64,000 nucleotides of DNA. It comes from Cytobacillus dafuensis. GTDB taxonomy: Bacteria; Bacillota; Bacilli; Bacillales; Cytobacillaceae. Positions 33,189 to 41,907 of the stretch are shown here, one piece after another. Below the pieces are notes generated by a model, which had not been told where the DNA came from, did no database searches, and was given only the letters and a program-made list of their open reading frames with translations. Positions within the stretch are counted from its first letter, which is position 1. Every line of letters starts with the position of its first letter. The position numbers and the translations under genes were made by a program. Location of the stretch: contig NZ_CP042593.1 of assembly GCF_007995155.1 (NCBI RefSeq), positions 4,568,001 to 4,632,000 on the forward strand, written 5' to 3'.

Positions 33189-36003
33189 TACTAGATATAT
33201 AAAAATTAACATACGACATCTACATTCTGATCTTTATTGTATCTCTGCCCTTGATGAGGATGGGGATTATTTAGATACGGATTTCTGGAGCAAGCTTCTT
33301 TTCCATCACCATGAGGAAAGCTTCTACGGAACTCTTTTTCATGCAGATAAGTCTGTGGATAAAACGGAGATCCCTCTTAACGGCTGGCAGCTTGTCACCT
33401 TGCTTGCGAAAGAACGATTCAACCAGCTTATCGATTGGGATTGGGATGAATTAGCGCAGGTGTGTTTAGCGTCCTCCCTTCCCATTTACGAGGCGATCAC
33501 GGAAAAGGAATGGATTCCTGACTTTTCAGCATGGGAAAAAGGGCAATTTCGCTGGGCATTGCCTGACAGCGTCCTTTATGAATTCAATTCTTCCTTTTGG
33601 GAGCAAATGATTGGGGACACGTCTGTAAAAGACTTTATCCACGAGTGGTTTCATCATGCACTCGACGGCTTTTTCCTCCGAAACAGCAAGTTGAAAAAGG
33701 ATTTAAGCAGTAAATTGAACACTTTACGGAATGAACAGCTCTCACCACGTGATCTTGCAGCATACTTCGATGAGGAAAGCTTTCAGGAATGGATCGGACT
33801 TAAGGAAAGTGAAGTTCCTTTTACGATCGGCCTTAAATTGGAAGAGCCTGCTGATTTAGACGGATTATGGGATCTGGGAATCTTCCTTCGTGGGAAAAAT
33901 CAGCCTGATTTGCTCATTGATGTGAATGATTTTGCTAATTACCCTCGCGGTTGGAAGAAATATGATGAAGCGATTTTAAAGGAACAGCAGAGATGGCTTA
34001 AGGTTTTTCCTTGGCTTGCTGGAGATAAAGGAATGGCCACTCGTCTGACAGAGGATGAGGCATGGACCTTTTTGACAGAAGCGAGTGAAACCCTTCTCTC
34101 TCTCGGAGTGGAAATATTGCTGCCTTCCTGGTGGCAGGCGATGAAAAACGCCAGCTTGAAGGTAAAGGCACGTGTAAAAGGGCAATCTGCAAGCCATCGA
34201 CCGTCATTCGTCGGGCTGCAGGCGATGCTTGATTATGACTGGCGGATATCCATGAACGGCGTGGATTTATCAGAGGATGAGTTCCGCAGCATGGTCGAAG
34301 AAAAAAGACGGCTTGTTTATATCCGCGGCAGATGGATTAAGCTGGATCCTGCCTTCGTCCGCCAAATTCAAGATTTAATGAAAAAGGCCGAAAAAGAAGG
34401 ACTTCATGTCCGTGATTTAATTGAACAAGAGCTTCTTTCAGAGGAATCCTCCTCGGAAGATGAACTAGAGAATCCGAAGGCGTTTGCCCGCATTCAAATT
34501 GAATTGAACCGCCAATGGAAGCAAATGGTGAAGCAACTTCGAGATATTAAGGATATCCCTCTTGTAGAGGTTCCTGACACGTTTCAAGGTGAGCTTCGTC
34601 CGTATCAACAACTTGGTATGAGCTGGATGTTATTCTTACGTCAGTACGGATTCGGGGCTTGCCTGGCAGATGATATGGGACTTGGGAAAACGATTCAGCT
34701 CCTAAGCTATCTATTAAAAGTGAGAGAGCTAGAGAAAGACGGTGGCCCCGCTCTTATTATTTGTCCAACCTCTGTTCTAGGCAATTGGCAAAAGGAAATT
34801 GAGCGGTTTGCTCCCGATCTTAATGTGTATCTCCATTACGGAGGAAATCGGTCTAAGGGTGATGAATTTTCACAAAAGGCAACAGCCAGTGATATTGTCC
34901 TCACTTCATTCGGACTTACCCACTTGGATGCGGAGCATTTCGAGGGCATCGAATGGAGCTCCATCAGCATCGATGAAGCACAAAATATTAAAAATGCACA
35001 AACGAAGCAGTCAAAGGCTGTCCGGAAATTGAAGGGAAAGCACCATATCGCCCTAACCGGAACACCAATGGAAAACCGCTTATCGGAGCTTTGGTCGATT
35101 TTTGATTTTACAAACCATGGCTATCTCGGCAGTATGGGCCAATTTCAAAAGCGGTTTGTCCTGCCGATTGAAAAGGATGATGATAAGGAAAAGGTTCAGC
35201 AGCTCCAAGCCTTTATTCGCCCTTTCCTTCTGCGCCGCACGAAAAAGGACGAAGAAGTCGCGCTCAATCTCCCAGATAAGCTCGAGCAGAAGGAATACTG
35301 CCCATTAACAGCAGAACAAGCTTCCCTTTATGAGCAGCTTGTGAAGGATACATTTGAGCAAATTGAAAAGCTGTCCGCCTTTGAGCGCAAAGGCTTAATT
35401 CTGCAAATGCTGAGCCGTTTGAAGCAGCTTTGCAACCACCCTGCTCTCTATTTAAAGGAAGAGAAGCCAACGCACACGATCGAGAGGTCCGCCAAGCTTG
35501 AGAAGCTAAACGAGCTTGTGGATTCTGTCCTTGATCAAGGGGAAAGCTGTTTGATTTTCACCCAATATATTGAGATGGGGAATATCATCCGACAGACGAT
35601 TAAAAAGAAATTTGGACTGGATGTTCCATTTTTAAACGGAAGTGTACCAAAAAATGAACGGGATCAAATGATCACCCGGTTCCAAAATCAAGAATTTCCT
35701 ATTTTCCTTTTATCCTTAAAAGCCGGGGGTACGGGATTGAATTTAACAGCAGCTAATCATGTTATCCATTATGATCGCTGGTGGAATCCGGCTGTTGAAA
35801 ACCAGGCCACCGACCGGGCATACCGTATCGGACAAAATCGCTTTGTCCATGTTCATAAATTCATCAGCACTGGCACACTGGAGGAAAAAATTGATGCCAT
35901 GCTTGAGAAGAAGCAATCGCTTAATGATCAGATCATCCAAAGTGAAAGCTGGATTACTGAATTGTCAACGAATGAGCTGCGGGATCTTGTGAATTTGTCC
36001 TGA
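33181..36003 (+). CDS. ywqA: SWI2/SNF2 family helicase YwqA
   Basis: A 940-residue ATPase. An N-terminal SNF2-associated bacterial region of about 450 residues is followed by the RecA-like core: Walker A DDMGLGKT (about residue 497), DEAQ box in SIDEAQNIKNA (about 597), LTGTPMENRLSELWSIFDF (motif III region), then the C-terminal helicase lobe with CLIFTQYIEMG, LNGSVPKNERDQMI, LLSLKAGGTGLNLTAANHVIHYDRWWNPA and ATDRAYRIGQ (motifs IV-VI). It translocates on double-stranded DNA using ATP and does not unwind strands in the classical sense. Operon with ywqB. A short hairpin downstream may end the transcript. Confidence 0.95.
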   Translation: MLDTRYIKINIRHLHSDLYCISALDEDGDYLDTDFWSKLLFHHHEESFYGTLFHADKSVDKTEIPLNGWQLVTLLAKERFNQLIDWDWDELAQVCLASSLPIYEAITEKEWIPDFSAWEKGQFRWALPDSVLYEFNSSFWEQMIGDTSVKDFIHEWFHHALDGFFLRNSKLKKDLSSKLNTLRNEQLSPRDLAAYFDEESFQEWIGLKESEVPFTIGLKLEEPADLDGLWDLGIFLRGKNQPDLLIDVNDFANYPRGWKKYDEAILKEQQRWLKVFPWLAGDKGMATRLTEDEAWTFLTEASETLLSLGVEILLPSWWQAMKNASLKVKARVKGQSASHRPSFVGLQAMLDYDWRISMNGVDLSEDEFRSMVEEKRRLVYIRGRWIKLDPAFVRQIQDLMKKAEKEGLHVRDLIEQELLSEESSSEDELENPKAFARIQIELNRQWKQMVKQLRDIKDIPLVEVPDTFQGELRPYQQLGMSWMLFLRQYGFGACLADDMGLGKTIQLLSYLLKVRELEKDGGPALIICPTSVLGNWQKEIERFAPDLNVYLHYGGNRSKGDEFSQKATASDIVLTSFGLTHLDAEHFEGIEWSSISIDEAQNIKNAQTKQSKAVRKLKGKHHIALTGTPMENRLSELWSIFDFTNHGYLGSMGQFQKRFVLPIEKDDDKEKVQQLQAFIRPFLLRRTKKDEEVALNLPDKLEQKEYCPLTAEQASLYEQLVKDTFEQIEKLSAFERKGLILQMLSRLKQLCNHPALYLKEEKPTHTIERSAKLEKLNELVDSVLDQGESCLIFTQYIEMGNIIRQTIKKKFGLDVPFLNGSVPKNERDQMITRFQNQEFPIFLLSLKAGGTGLNLTAANHVIHYDRWWNPAVENQATDRAYRIGQNRFVHVHKFISTGTLEEKIDAMLEKKQSLNDQIIQSESWITELSTNELRDLVNLS

Positions 36004-36040
36004 TTTCGTTCAGCCTCTATATGTCTTTTTTCTTCATTAA

Positions 36041-36066
36041 TAAAAATCCGGCGCTTATAGCGCCGG
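36041..36066. terminator. Terminator between ywqA and the ssbB operon
   Basis: CCGGCGCT-tat-AGCGCCGG, 8-bp GC-rich stem. The A5 at 36042-36046 gives a U-tract on the minus strand, so it mainly serves the ssbB transcript. Confidence 0.82.
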
Positions 36067-36143
36067 TAATAATGAGGATGTTTGGGGAGTCGATTGTTTT
36101 TCTCTATGGTAGGAAAGGGAGATGGAAAAACCCGAGGATATTT

Positions 36144-36344
36144 TCATGAAGTATAGTTAGGAGAATTTCTATCTTCCTCTCCTGCTTGAATTGGGTTGCA
36201 GCCCTGCAATATCGATTCACGTAGGATAACTTCCATTTGATTAACCCGTTTATTTAAGTCATTCACCCTTTCATTCGATTTTCCGAGCATTCTTATTAAG
36301 GCCTCAACTAAATTTTCTAATTCCTTCTCTCGTCCGACATTCAA
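36144..36344 (-). CDS. Small coiled-coil protein downstream of ssbB
   Basis: A 66-residue protein. Start chosen at the TTG at 36344 with GGGAGG 9 nt upstream, directly after the ssbB stop; a longer frame reaching back into ssbB has no ribosome binding site. The sequence is mostly one amphipathic helix (ELENLVEALIRMLGKSNERV, then NDLNKRVNQMEVIL) and a polar tail with a single Cys. No known domain. Cotranscription with ssbB suggests a role in competence or recombination, but there is no direct evidence. Confidence 0.65.
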   Translation of the reverse strand: MNVGREKELENLVEALIRMLGKSNERVNDLNKRVNQMEVILRESILQGCNPIQAGEEDRNSPNYTS

Positions 36345-36348
36345 TTCG

Positions 36349-36708
36349 TCATGCCTCCCTCCCTGCTGCAATCCAAGTTTCTTCTTGCTTTTTTTGATCA
36401 AGAAATCTTACTGAATCTGCCAGTACTTCGGTCACATAGACTCTTGTGCCTTCTGGATTATCATAATGTCTCGTTTGAATTCGACCGGTGATACCAATTA
36501 ATGAGCCCTTTCGGCAATAGCGAGAAGTATTTTCCGCGGTTTTTTTCCAAAGTGTGCATTGGACAAAGTCTGCTCCAATTTCCCCTTGCTGATTGCGGAA
36601 GTGACGATTCACAGCTAGGGTTACATTGGTTACGGGAGTACCTTCAGGTGTTCTTTTTAGTTCAGGGTCTTTTGTCAGTCTACCAACTAATGTTACTTGA
36701 TTAATCAT
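36349..36708 (-). CDS. ssbB: Single-stranded DNA-binding protein SsbB
   Basis: A 119-residue OB-fold protein (MINQVTLVGRLTKDPELKRT, FVQCTLWKKTAENTSRYCRKGSLIGITGRIQTR). It is about the length of B. subtilis SsbB/YwpH (113 residues) and lacks the acidic DDDIPF-type C-terminal tip of SsbA. SsbB coats incoming single-stranded DNA during transformation. ATG start behind GAGGAGA. A paired ComK-type AT-box lies 67-111 bp upstream, and comK itself is at 23827-24390. The next small gene follows 4 bp after its stop. Confidence 0.93.
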   Translation of the reverse strand: MINQVTLVGRLTKDPELKRTPEGTPVTNVTLAVNRHFRNQQGEIGADFVQCTLWKKTAENTSRYCRKGSLIGITGRIQTRHYDNPEGTRVYVTEVLADSVRFLDQKKQEETWIAAGREA

Positions 36709-36774
36709 GAGTATATCTCCTCTCTACTTGATGCCATTATCATAGCTTCTACAAGATGTACTCGTAAAAAGCGA

Positions 36775-36819
36775 AAAACAAAATTTTCAACGGATTACAT
36801 TTATAAAAAATGGAATTTT
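36775..36819 (-). promoter_or_regulatory. Candidate ComK box upstream of ssbB
   Basis: Two exact AAAA-N5-TTTT boxes: 36775-36787 and 36807-36819, separated by 19 bp. ComK sites consist of two such boxes, with spacings of about 8, 18 or 31 bp described in B. subtilis. ssbB is a known ComK target there. Confidence 0.72.
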
Positions 36820-37009
36820 TATAGGCAAAAGGTATTGTTGGTGATGAAATATGATTAGATAATTCATATTTTGACAATACAATAAATAATTTTCGACATG
36901 TATACATTTAACATGAAATTTCGATTCGTTTACGTGTCTATGTTATAATTTTTGTAATGAGAAGCGTTTAGGATCTTACAATAACGATAAATTTCGAAAG
37001 GAGAATAGG

Positions 37010-37444
37010 ATGAAGACTTTTAAATTGGTCTCGTTACAGGTTGTTGAAGATGATTCATTGGTGGATATCGAGCTTGAAGACGGGTTGATTATCAATCAAG
37101 AGGACGATATAAGCAAATGGCTGCTTGAGGCTTACATTAATAACTCCTATCTTAACTACTTCCAACAACTTAGTAATAAAGGTGATGATATTACTGTTCA
37201 AGTTGTTATTACAAAAAAGGAAAACAGCCCCGCTGCATTTCTAACAAAGATAGTTACAATAAAACAGCTAACAGATCATATCAGTATTCTTTTTGAAGGA
37301 AAGCTTATGAAAACGAATTATGATTATGCAGAAATTGTTTTAAAGAGGCTCATTAGCCAAGGACTTTCAGGAGAAGAGCTCTTAAAAGAATTTAAAACTC
37401 TTGTTCGAAGCAAGCCTCAGATGACAGCCGCAAAAAACGAATAA
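37010..37444 (+). CDS. ywpF: YwpF family protein
   Basis: A 144-residue soluble protein matching YwpF by length, sequence style (MKTFKLVSLQVVEDDSLVDI, LEDGLIINQEDDISKWLLEA, LKRLISQGLSGEELL) and position between ssbB and fabZ as in B. subtilis. There is no signal peptide or membrane segment. ATG start behind AAAGGAGAA. The function of the family is not established. Ends in a strong terminator. Confidence 0.88.
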   Translation: MKTFKLVSLQVVEDDSLVDIELEDGLIINQEDDISKWLLEAYINNSYLNYFQQLSNKGDDITVQVVITKKENSPAAFLTKIVTIKQLTDHISILFEGKLMKTNYDYAEIVLKRLISQGLSGEELLKEFKTLVRSKPQMTAAKNE

Positions 37445-37470
37445 AACTCCCACATCCTGTTGGGAGTTTT
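37443..37470. terminator. Terminator of ywpF
   Basis: AAAACTCCCA / TGGGAGTTTT, 10-bp stem with an 8-nt loop, overlapping the stop codon; U-tracts on both strands. Confidence 0.9.
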
Positions 37471-37508
37471 ATGGTTATTAATTGTTATTTCCAGCCAATC
37501 TAAATAAA

Positions 37509-37829
37509 TTATCTATCTACATTATCTTTGTCATTCCGGTCTCTTTTATCTTCAATTGGTTCTTCACCAGGATCGTTATGATCTTTCATCATGTCCCCAT
37601 CGTTATCCGTATTAATGTCGTTATTGTTATTTTGAATATCATTGTTTCGGTCTAAATCGTCATTCACACCATTGTTTCCATTGTTTCCATTATTATCATT
37701 TACTCCTGGGGTATTGACGTTATTATTTTTATTTTCCGGAGGCGGTTCCTGGTCAGTTGTCGCACATCCAGCAAAAAGCATTGCTGTAAGGAAGGTTCCT
37801 CCAATGATGCTTAAAAGCTTTTTACTCAT
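37509..37829 (-). CDS. Asn/Asp-rich lipoprotein
   Basis: A 106-residue protein with a lipoprotein signal (MSKKLLSIIGGTFLTAMLFAGC), lipobox LFAGC with Cys22. The mature part is almost entirely Asn, Asp, Gly, Glu and Lys, low complexity and acidic, without a folded domain. It would be anchored by lipid to the outer face of the membrane. Spore-associated and wall-adjacent lipoproteins of this style occur in Bacillus, but no role can be assigned. ATG start behind AAAGGAG. Confidence 0.8.
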   Translation of the reverse strand: MSKKLLSIIGGTFLTAMLFAGCATTDQEPPPENKNNNVNTPGVNDNNGNNGNNGVNDDLDRNNDIQNNNNDINTDNDGDMMKDHNDPGEEPIEDKRDRNDKDNVDR

Positions 37830-37914
37830 AAGAAATAACTCCTTTCAATCAATTTATGGTGACCTTTTTTTATTTGGTCTTCTGTTATAATTCCCTAATT
37901 CGTTTGCAACTTGC

Positions 37915-37985
37915 ATTAGAAAAACTTAGCATTCGTCAACTTTTTCCAACGAATGCCTTAGTTTTATACGATCTTTTTTGCAGAT
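37915..37985. repeat. Dispersed element, diverged copy
   Basis: ATTAGAAAAACTTAGCATTCG, then a partner CGAATGCCTTAGTTTT and a GATC-TTTTTGCAGATA end: the same layout as the copies at 41445 and 48296 but more diverged in the 3' half. Confidence 0.75.
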
Positions 37986-38045
37986 ACTATATCGAAGCCT
38001 CATATTAACTTAAATATCGAATAAAAATTAGCATACCCTATTAGC

Positions 38046-38080
38046 AAAAAAATAAAGCCAGCAATTTATATGCTGGCTTT
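38046..38080 (-). terminator. Terminator of fabZ
   Basis: AAAGCCAGCA / TGCTGGCTTT with a 7-nt loop; the A-run at 38046-38052 supplies the minus-strand U-tract. Confidence 0.9.
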
Positions 38081-38104
38081 CACTAAATATTTTTCGATAA
38101 AGGT

Positions 38105-38527
38105 TTACTGTAATGCAAACATAATTTCCGTTTCACACACAAGCTCACCATCAACAGTTGCAATGCCTTTACCTTTACCAATTGGTCCTTTAATTCGAAT
38201 CATCTCAACTTCAAGACGGAGCTGATCTCCAGGCTTTACCTGCCTTTTAAATCGGCATTTATCAATTCCAGTAAAAAAGGCTAGGCGGCCTCGGTTTTCT
38301 TCCTTTTTTAACATGGCGACTGCACCAACTTGCGCTAATGCTTCGACGATAAGCACCCCTGGCATTACAGGATAATCTGGAAAATGACCGTTAAAAAATT
38401 CCTCATTCGCGGTTACATTTTTGATGCCAATTGCTTTGTGCCCTTCCTCAACTTCAAGAATTCTATCAATAAGTAAAAATGGATAACGGTGGGGAATGAT
38501 TTCTTTAATTTGCTGAATATCCAACAT
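38105..38527 (-). CDS. fabZ: 3-hydroxyacyl-[acyl-carrier-protein] dehydratase FabZ
   Basis: A 140-residue hot-dog fold enzyme that dehydrates (3R)-hydroxyacyl-ACP to trans-2-enoyl-ACP in type II fatty acid synthesis. Catalytic His48 in [12 protein letters not shown] and Glu62 in [12 protein letters not shown] are present. N-terminal [21 protein letters not shown] is typical. ATG start behind GGAGGAGG. The position upstream of flhOP-mbl matches ywpB/fabZ in B. subtilis, though here a repeat array and an S-layer-like gene are inserted between. Confidence 0.97.
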   Translation of the reverse strand: MLDIQQIKEIIPHRYPFLLIDRILEVEEGHKAIGIKNVTANEEFFNGHFPDYPVMPGVLIVEALAQVGAVAMLKKEENRGRLAFFTGIDKCRFKRQVKPGDQLRLEVEMIRIKGPIGKGKGIATVDGELVCETEIMFALQ

Positions 38528-38834
38528 ATTTAGTACCTCCTCCTAATATTAGGTGTAATATTATTATTTTACTAAAAAAATCGGCATTCGCAAAGGGATT
38601 TCATTTTCGTCAAAAACTTCTTTCAAAAGTAGGAAATATATCAAACCTCACCTTGTCCTTTTATTCGTTAACTTATACTCTATCCCATACTTCTTTATGA
38701 GAAGCTGGATACACATGAGAACATAGGTAGGTTTGTTAGAACTCCATCATCACTGTCTATCGAGAAAAGCATAAAACGAATTACGCATAAATTTCCTATA
38801 TATTTCAAATTATATTAAATTAAAGTTTTACAAA

Positions 38835-39766
38835 GTGGAAACAAGAGCCGCCTTGTTTCCCATTTTTTTAAAAAAATAGTGGAAAAGCGGAAACAAAGAT
38901 TCGTTAGTTTCCAAATTAAAAAATATTCGCGAAAATGATGGAAACAAGAGCCACTTAGTTTCCCATTTTTTTAAAAAATCATGGAAAAGTGGAAACAATG
39001 ATTCGTTAGTTTCCATATTTAAAGATATTCACAAAAAAAAAATGGAAACTAGAGCCACATAGCTTCCCATTTTCTAAAAAAATCATGGAAAAGTGGAAAC
39101 AAAGACTCGTTAGTTTCCAAATTTAAAGATATTCGCAAAAAAAAATGGAAACAAGAGCCGCTTAGTTTCCCATTTTTTTAAAAAATCATGGAAAAGTGGA
39201 AACAAAGATTCGTTAGTTTCCAAATTTAAAGATATTCGTGAAAAAAATGGAGGCAAGAGCTGCCTAGTTTCCCATTTTTTTAAAAAAATCATGGAAAAGT
39301 GAAAACAAAGATTCGTTAGTTTCCAAATTTAAAGATATTCGCAAAAATAATGGAAATAAGAGCTGCCTAGTTTCCCATTTTTTTAAAAAATCGTGGAAAA
39401 GTGAAAACAAAGATTCGTTAGTTTCCAAATTTAAAGATATTCGCGAAAATAATGGAAATAATTGCCGCTTAGTTTCCCATTTTTTTAAAAAATCATGGAA
39501 AAGTGGAAACAAAGACTCGTTAGTTTCCAAATTTAAAGATATTCGCGAAAATAATGGAAACAAGAGCCGCTTAGTTTCCCATTTTTTTAAAAAATCATGG
39601 AAAAGCGGAAACAAAGATTCGTTAGTTTCCAAATTTAAAGATATTAGCAAAATAATGGAAATAATAGCCGCCTAGTTTCCCATTTTTAAAAAAAATCGTG
39701 GAAAAGCGGAAACAAAGATTCGTTAGTTTCCAAATTTAAAGATATTCGCGAAAAAGGGTTATTGGG
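38835..39766. repeat. Tandem array of about 102-104-bp dimeric repeats (array 2)
   Basis: About nine units of the same family as array 1, with GGAAACAAAGATTCG-type halves near 38889, 38991, 39095, 39198, 39301, 39403, 39505, 39606 and 39708, alternating with GGAAACAAGAGCCGC-type halves. Each half carries GGAAAC and GTTTCC arms. Minus-strand open frames of up to 128 codons result from the multiple-of-three period, without ribosome binding sites. The flank 38528-38834 has no gene. Confidence 0.93.
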
Positions 39767-39811
39767 TAGGTAGTGAAAAAGCGACAAAAATATATTATTT
39801 TCCTTATAAAT

Positions 39812-39872
39812 AAAAAAAGCTTAGGTCATCTGAATTGCAATAGCATACAACAATTGCAGTTCACGACCTAGC
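39812..39872 (-). terminator. Terminator of the fourth SbsC-type gene
   Basis: TAGGTC (39822-39827) with GACCTA (39865-39870) and inner AATTGCAAT/ATTGCAGTT; the A7 at 39812-39818 gives a minus-strand U-tract. Confidence 0.8.
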
Positions 39873-39896
39873 CCTTTTAAAAAAAAATCAAACCGA

Positions 39897-41246
39897 TTAT
39901 TTTGCTTTTACTTCATAATAGTAATCAAGTTCATAACCATTCCAAGAAACGATTAGAGACGCTTCACCGGCACCAACTGCTGTAACTTTTCCTGTTGGAC
40001 TTACTGTAAATACCTTTTCATTAGTGGAGCTAAATGTTATTCCTGGCAGATCGGCTAAAGAGACACTTTCTCCTGGATCATTGCCAATTTCTTTTCCATT
40101 ATAGGTTACGGCCAATGTTGGTTTAAATTGGTATGTTTTTCCGACGATAAGGTTTTCTGGATCTTTACCTGATTCATCTGTCAGATTGCCTTGATCGAGA
40201 TAATATAGTTTATTTCCATCAATTACATCAAGATTCGCTTCTTTTACAACTTTTTTTGTCTTTGCATCAATAAGCTCTATTTTCACCTTTTCAAATTTCG
40301 TTAAACCTGTCTTTACATAAGCATCAACAAGGGTACCATCTTCTTTGAAGTAGCCTTTATCATCTTTGATAATATATCCGTATTTATAAGGATCAATGTC
40401 TAGCTCATTTCCATGCTTATCAAAAAATAAAAATGCTAAAAATATGTCAAGGTCGTTAGCATCAGTAGGAATGACTACATTGGCAAGAGTAACTTCGGCA
40501 ACCTCTGGAACATATAAACTATCAACCTCATAATATCGTTCCAATAATGCATCAAAAAGTGCATCCTCTTCTACGAATTCGAACCATTCTTCAATATTAG
40601 ACATGCGTTGCATATACTTGCTGTCGTCGCCTTTTTCAAGCTCTTTTGCTAGCCGTTCTAGCTCAATATGAATGCTGACTGGGAAACGAGCTTTTTCTTT
40701 CGCTTCTTCTGCTGGTACCTTATAGTATTCTAGCATGGCTTGACGGGTTGATTTTCCATGTACACGGTAAAGAATTTTTGCTTGCTTATTTATTTCATTA
40801 GAAAGTTTGTGGTAAGCTTCGGTTGCTTCTTTCGGATTTCCTGCTTTTAGGTGCTTTTGCAGAGCAGCTTGAAGCGTAATCAATTTTTTTCCTGAGGAGA
40901 TCGCATCGATGTAACCTGCGCCGCGATCCAACCATTGCTTTACGACGTCAAGACGGGCACTCAGGATTTGCTTTTGCTTTCCTGATAACTGATTAACCGC
41001 TTTCTTTGCAGCTAAATAATCGTCTTTTGCCTTGTTATATTCTTTAATAGGCTGAATCTTTACACTTGCGCTGTAGTCAACTGAAATAGCACGCATCAAA
41101 GCAACTTTACTTTCTTCTGATTTTTTTACAAGTGTTTCTGCTGAAGTTGCTGCCTCCGTTTGAACTGGGCTAAATGCAACAAAGCCTGAAGTAGCAACGG
41201 TTGTTGCCGCTATTATTTGGACAGCCTTACTCATTTTTTTCTCCAT
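39897..41246 (-). CDS. Secreted protein with SbsC-type N-terminal domain and BIG2 domain
   Basis: A 449-residue exported protein, the shortest of four SbsC-type paralogs. Start chosen at the ATG at 41246 with AAAGGTGG 8 nt upstream; a GTG 12 bp earlier overlaps that site. Signal peptide about residues 1-31. The helical N-domain to about 245 keeps the family motif in altered form (AKILYRVHGKSTRQAMLEYY). A beta-rich middle is followed by a C-terminal BIG2 module (ITFSSTNEKVFTVSPTGKVT, then AVGAGEASLIVSWNG). It is likely wall-bound through the N-domain, with a small outer part. It sits between fabZ and the flagellar genes, so it was probably inserted into a conserved block. Confidence 0.85.
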   Translation of the reverse strand: MEKKMSKAVQIIAATTVATSGFVAFSPVQTEAATSAETLVKKSEESKVALMRAISVDYSASVKIQPIKEYNKAKDDYLAAKKAVNQLSGKQKQILSARLDVVKQWLDRGAGYIDAISSGKKLITLQAALQKHLKAGNPKEATEAYHKLSNEINKQAKILYRVHGKSTRQAMLEYYKVPAEEAKEKARFPVSIHIELERLAKELEKGDDSKYMQRMSNIEEWFEFVEEDALFDALLERYYEVDSLYVPEVAEVTLANVVIPTDANDLDIFLAFLFFDKHGNELDIDPYKYGYIIKDDKGYFKEDGTLVDAYVKTGLTKFEKVKIELIDAKTKKVVKEANLDVIDGNKLYYLDQGNLTDESGKDPENLIVGKTYQFKPTLAVTYNGKEIGNDPGESVSLADLPGITFSSTNEKVFTVSPTGKVTAVGAGEASLIVSWNGYELDYYYEVKAK

Positions 41247-41444
41247 CTGCTGCTCCACCTTTTCTAAAAATAGGTTATGATGTAATTATTTTCTATGTAA
41301 AAACTAGCATAATTATAATCTCAATCGAAGAGATTGACAACTAGAAAATCGCAATATCTCCGCCTACCGTAAATGGAATTGTGCAGGAAATCCTGATTTC
41401 TGTAGCCCTGATCTAACGGAAGCTATCATGCTGCACATTCTTTA

Positions 41445-41562
41445 ATTAGAAAAACTTGGCATTCGCCAAGTTCGTTATGACGAATGCCTTAGTTTTTCTT
41501 ATGCGATCTTATTAGCAGATATTTAATTGAACACACACTTTACTTTAGTACATTAATAAACT
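41445..41562. repeat. Dispersed element, full copy
   Basis: Begins ATTAGAAAAACTTGGCATTCG, forms a hairpin GGCATTCG/CGAATGCC, continues TTAGTTTTTCTTATGCGATC, then TTAGCAGATATTTAATTGAA, CACTTTACTTTAGTAC and an AT-rich end. Nearly identical to 48296-48412. The rest of the gap (41247-41444) shows no gene. Confidence 0.92.
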
Positions 41563-41580
41563 TTATCTTTCCTTTTAGCT

Positions 41581-41606
41581 AAAAAAAAGGAAGGGTCTCC
41601 CCTTCC
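41581..41606 (-). terminator. Terminator of the flhP-epuA transcript
   Basis: GGAAGGG / CCCTTCC stem with a 4-nt loop; the A8 at 41581-41588 gives a minus-strand U-tract. Confidence 0.88.
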
Positions 41607-41619
41607 TTCACATTTGCAC

Positions 41620-41892
41620 TTATTCATTTTCAACAAGGTCCTTGATATGCGTCCATGTTGATTTTTTAAAAATATCCTTAGCATCCCCGTCGCCTACGAC
41701 TCCATATCCGAAAGCGGCTCCCGCAATTGCACTTAGGGAAATTAATACAGCAACAATGATAATCCGCAGCCAAATAGGAATCAAACGCACGCGAATACGG
41801 CGATTGCGTTTTGTCCCTTCTTTAACGGTTTGTTCTTTTTTAAATTGCTCACGCGATTTTGCTGCTTCTTGATTATTATTGTTCAAAGCCAT
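41620..41892 (-). CDS. EpuA-like small membrane protein
   Basis: A 90-residue protein with a charged cytoplasmic N-terminus (KSREQFKKEQTVKEGTKRNR, then RIRVRL), one membrane segment at about residues 40-66 (IWLRIIIVAVLISLSAIAGA, then AFGYGVVG) and a short outer tail. The RLIPIWLRI and GYGVVGDG phrases match the EpuA family, sometimes mislabelled as an RNA polymerase beta subunit; in streptococci EpuA anchors the competence nuclease EndA. ATG start behind AAGGGGA. It lies 15 bp after flhP on the same strand, so probably the last gene of that transcript. Its role in Bacillus is unclear. Confidence 0.82.
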   Translation of the reverse strand: MALNNNNQEAAKSREQFKKEQTVKEGTKRNRRIRVRLIPIWLRIIIVAVLISLSAIAGAAFGYGVVGDGDAKDIFKKSTWTHIKDLVENE

Positions 41893-41907
41893 ATTTCGAT
41901 TTCCCCT

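Noticed and set aside
39264..39650. Minus-strand repeat protein of 128 residues in array 2
   Set aside because: A product of the 102-bp period; no ribosome binding site, broken by indels in other units. Kept only as a low-interest test.
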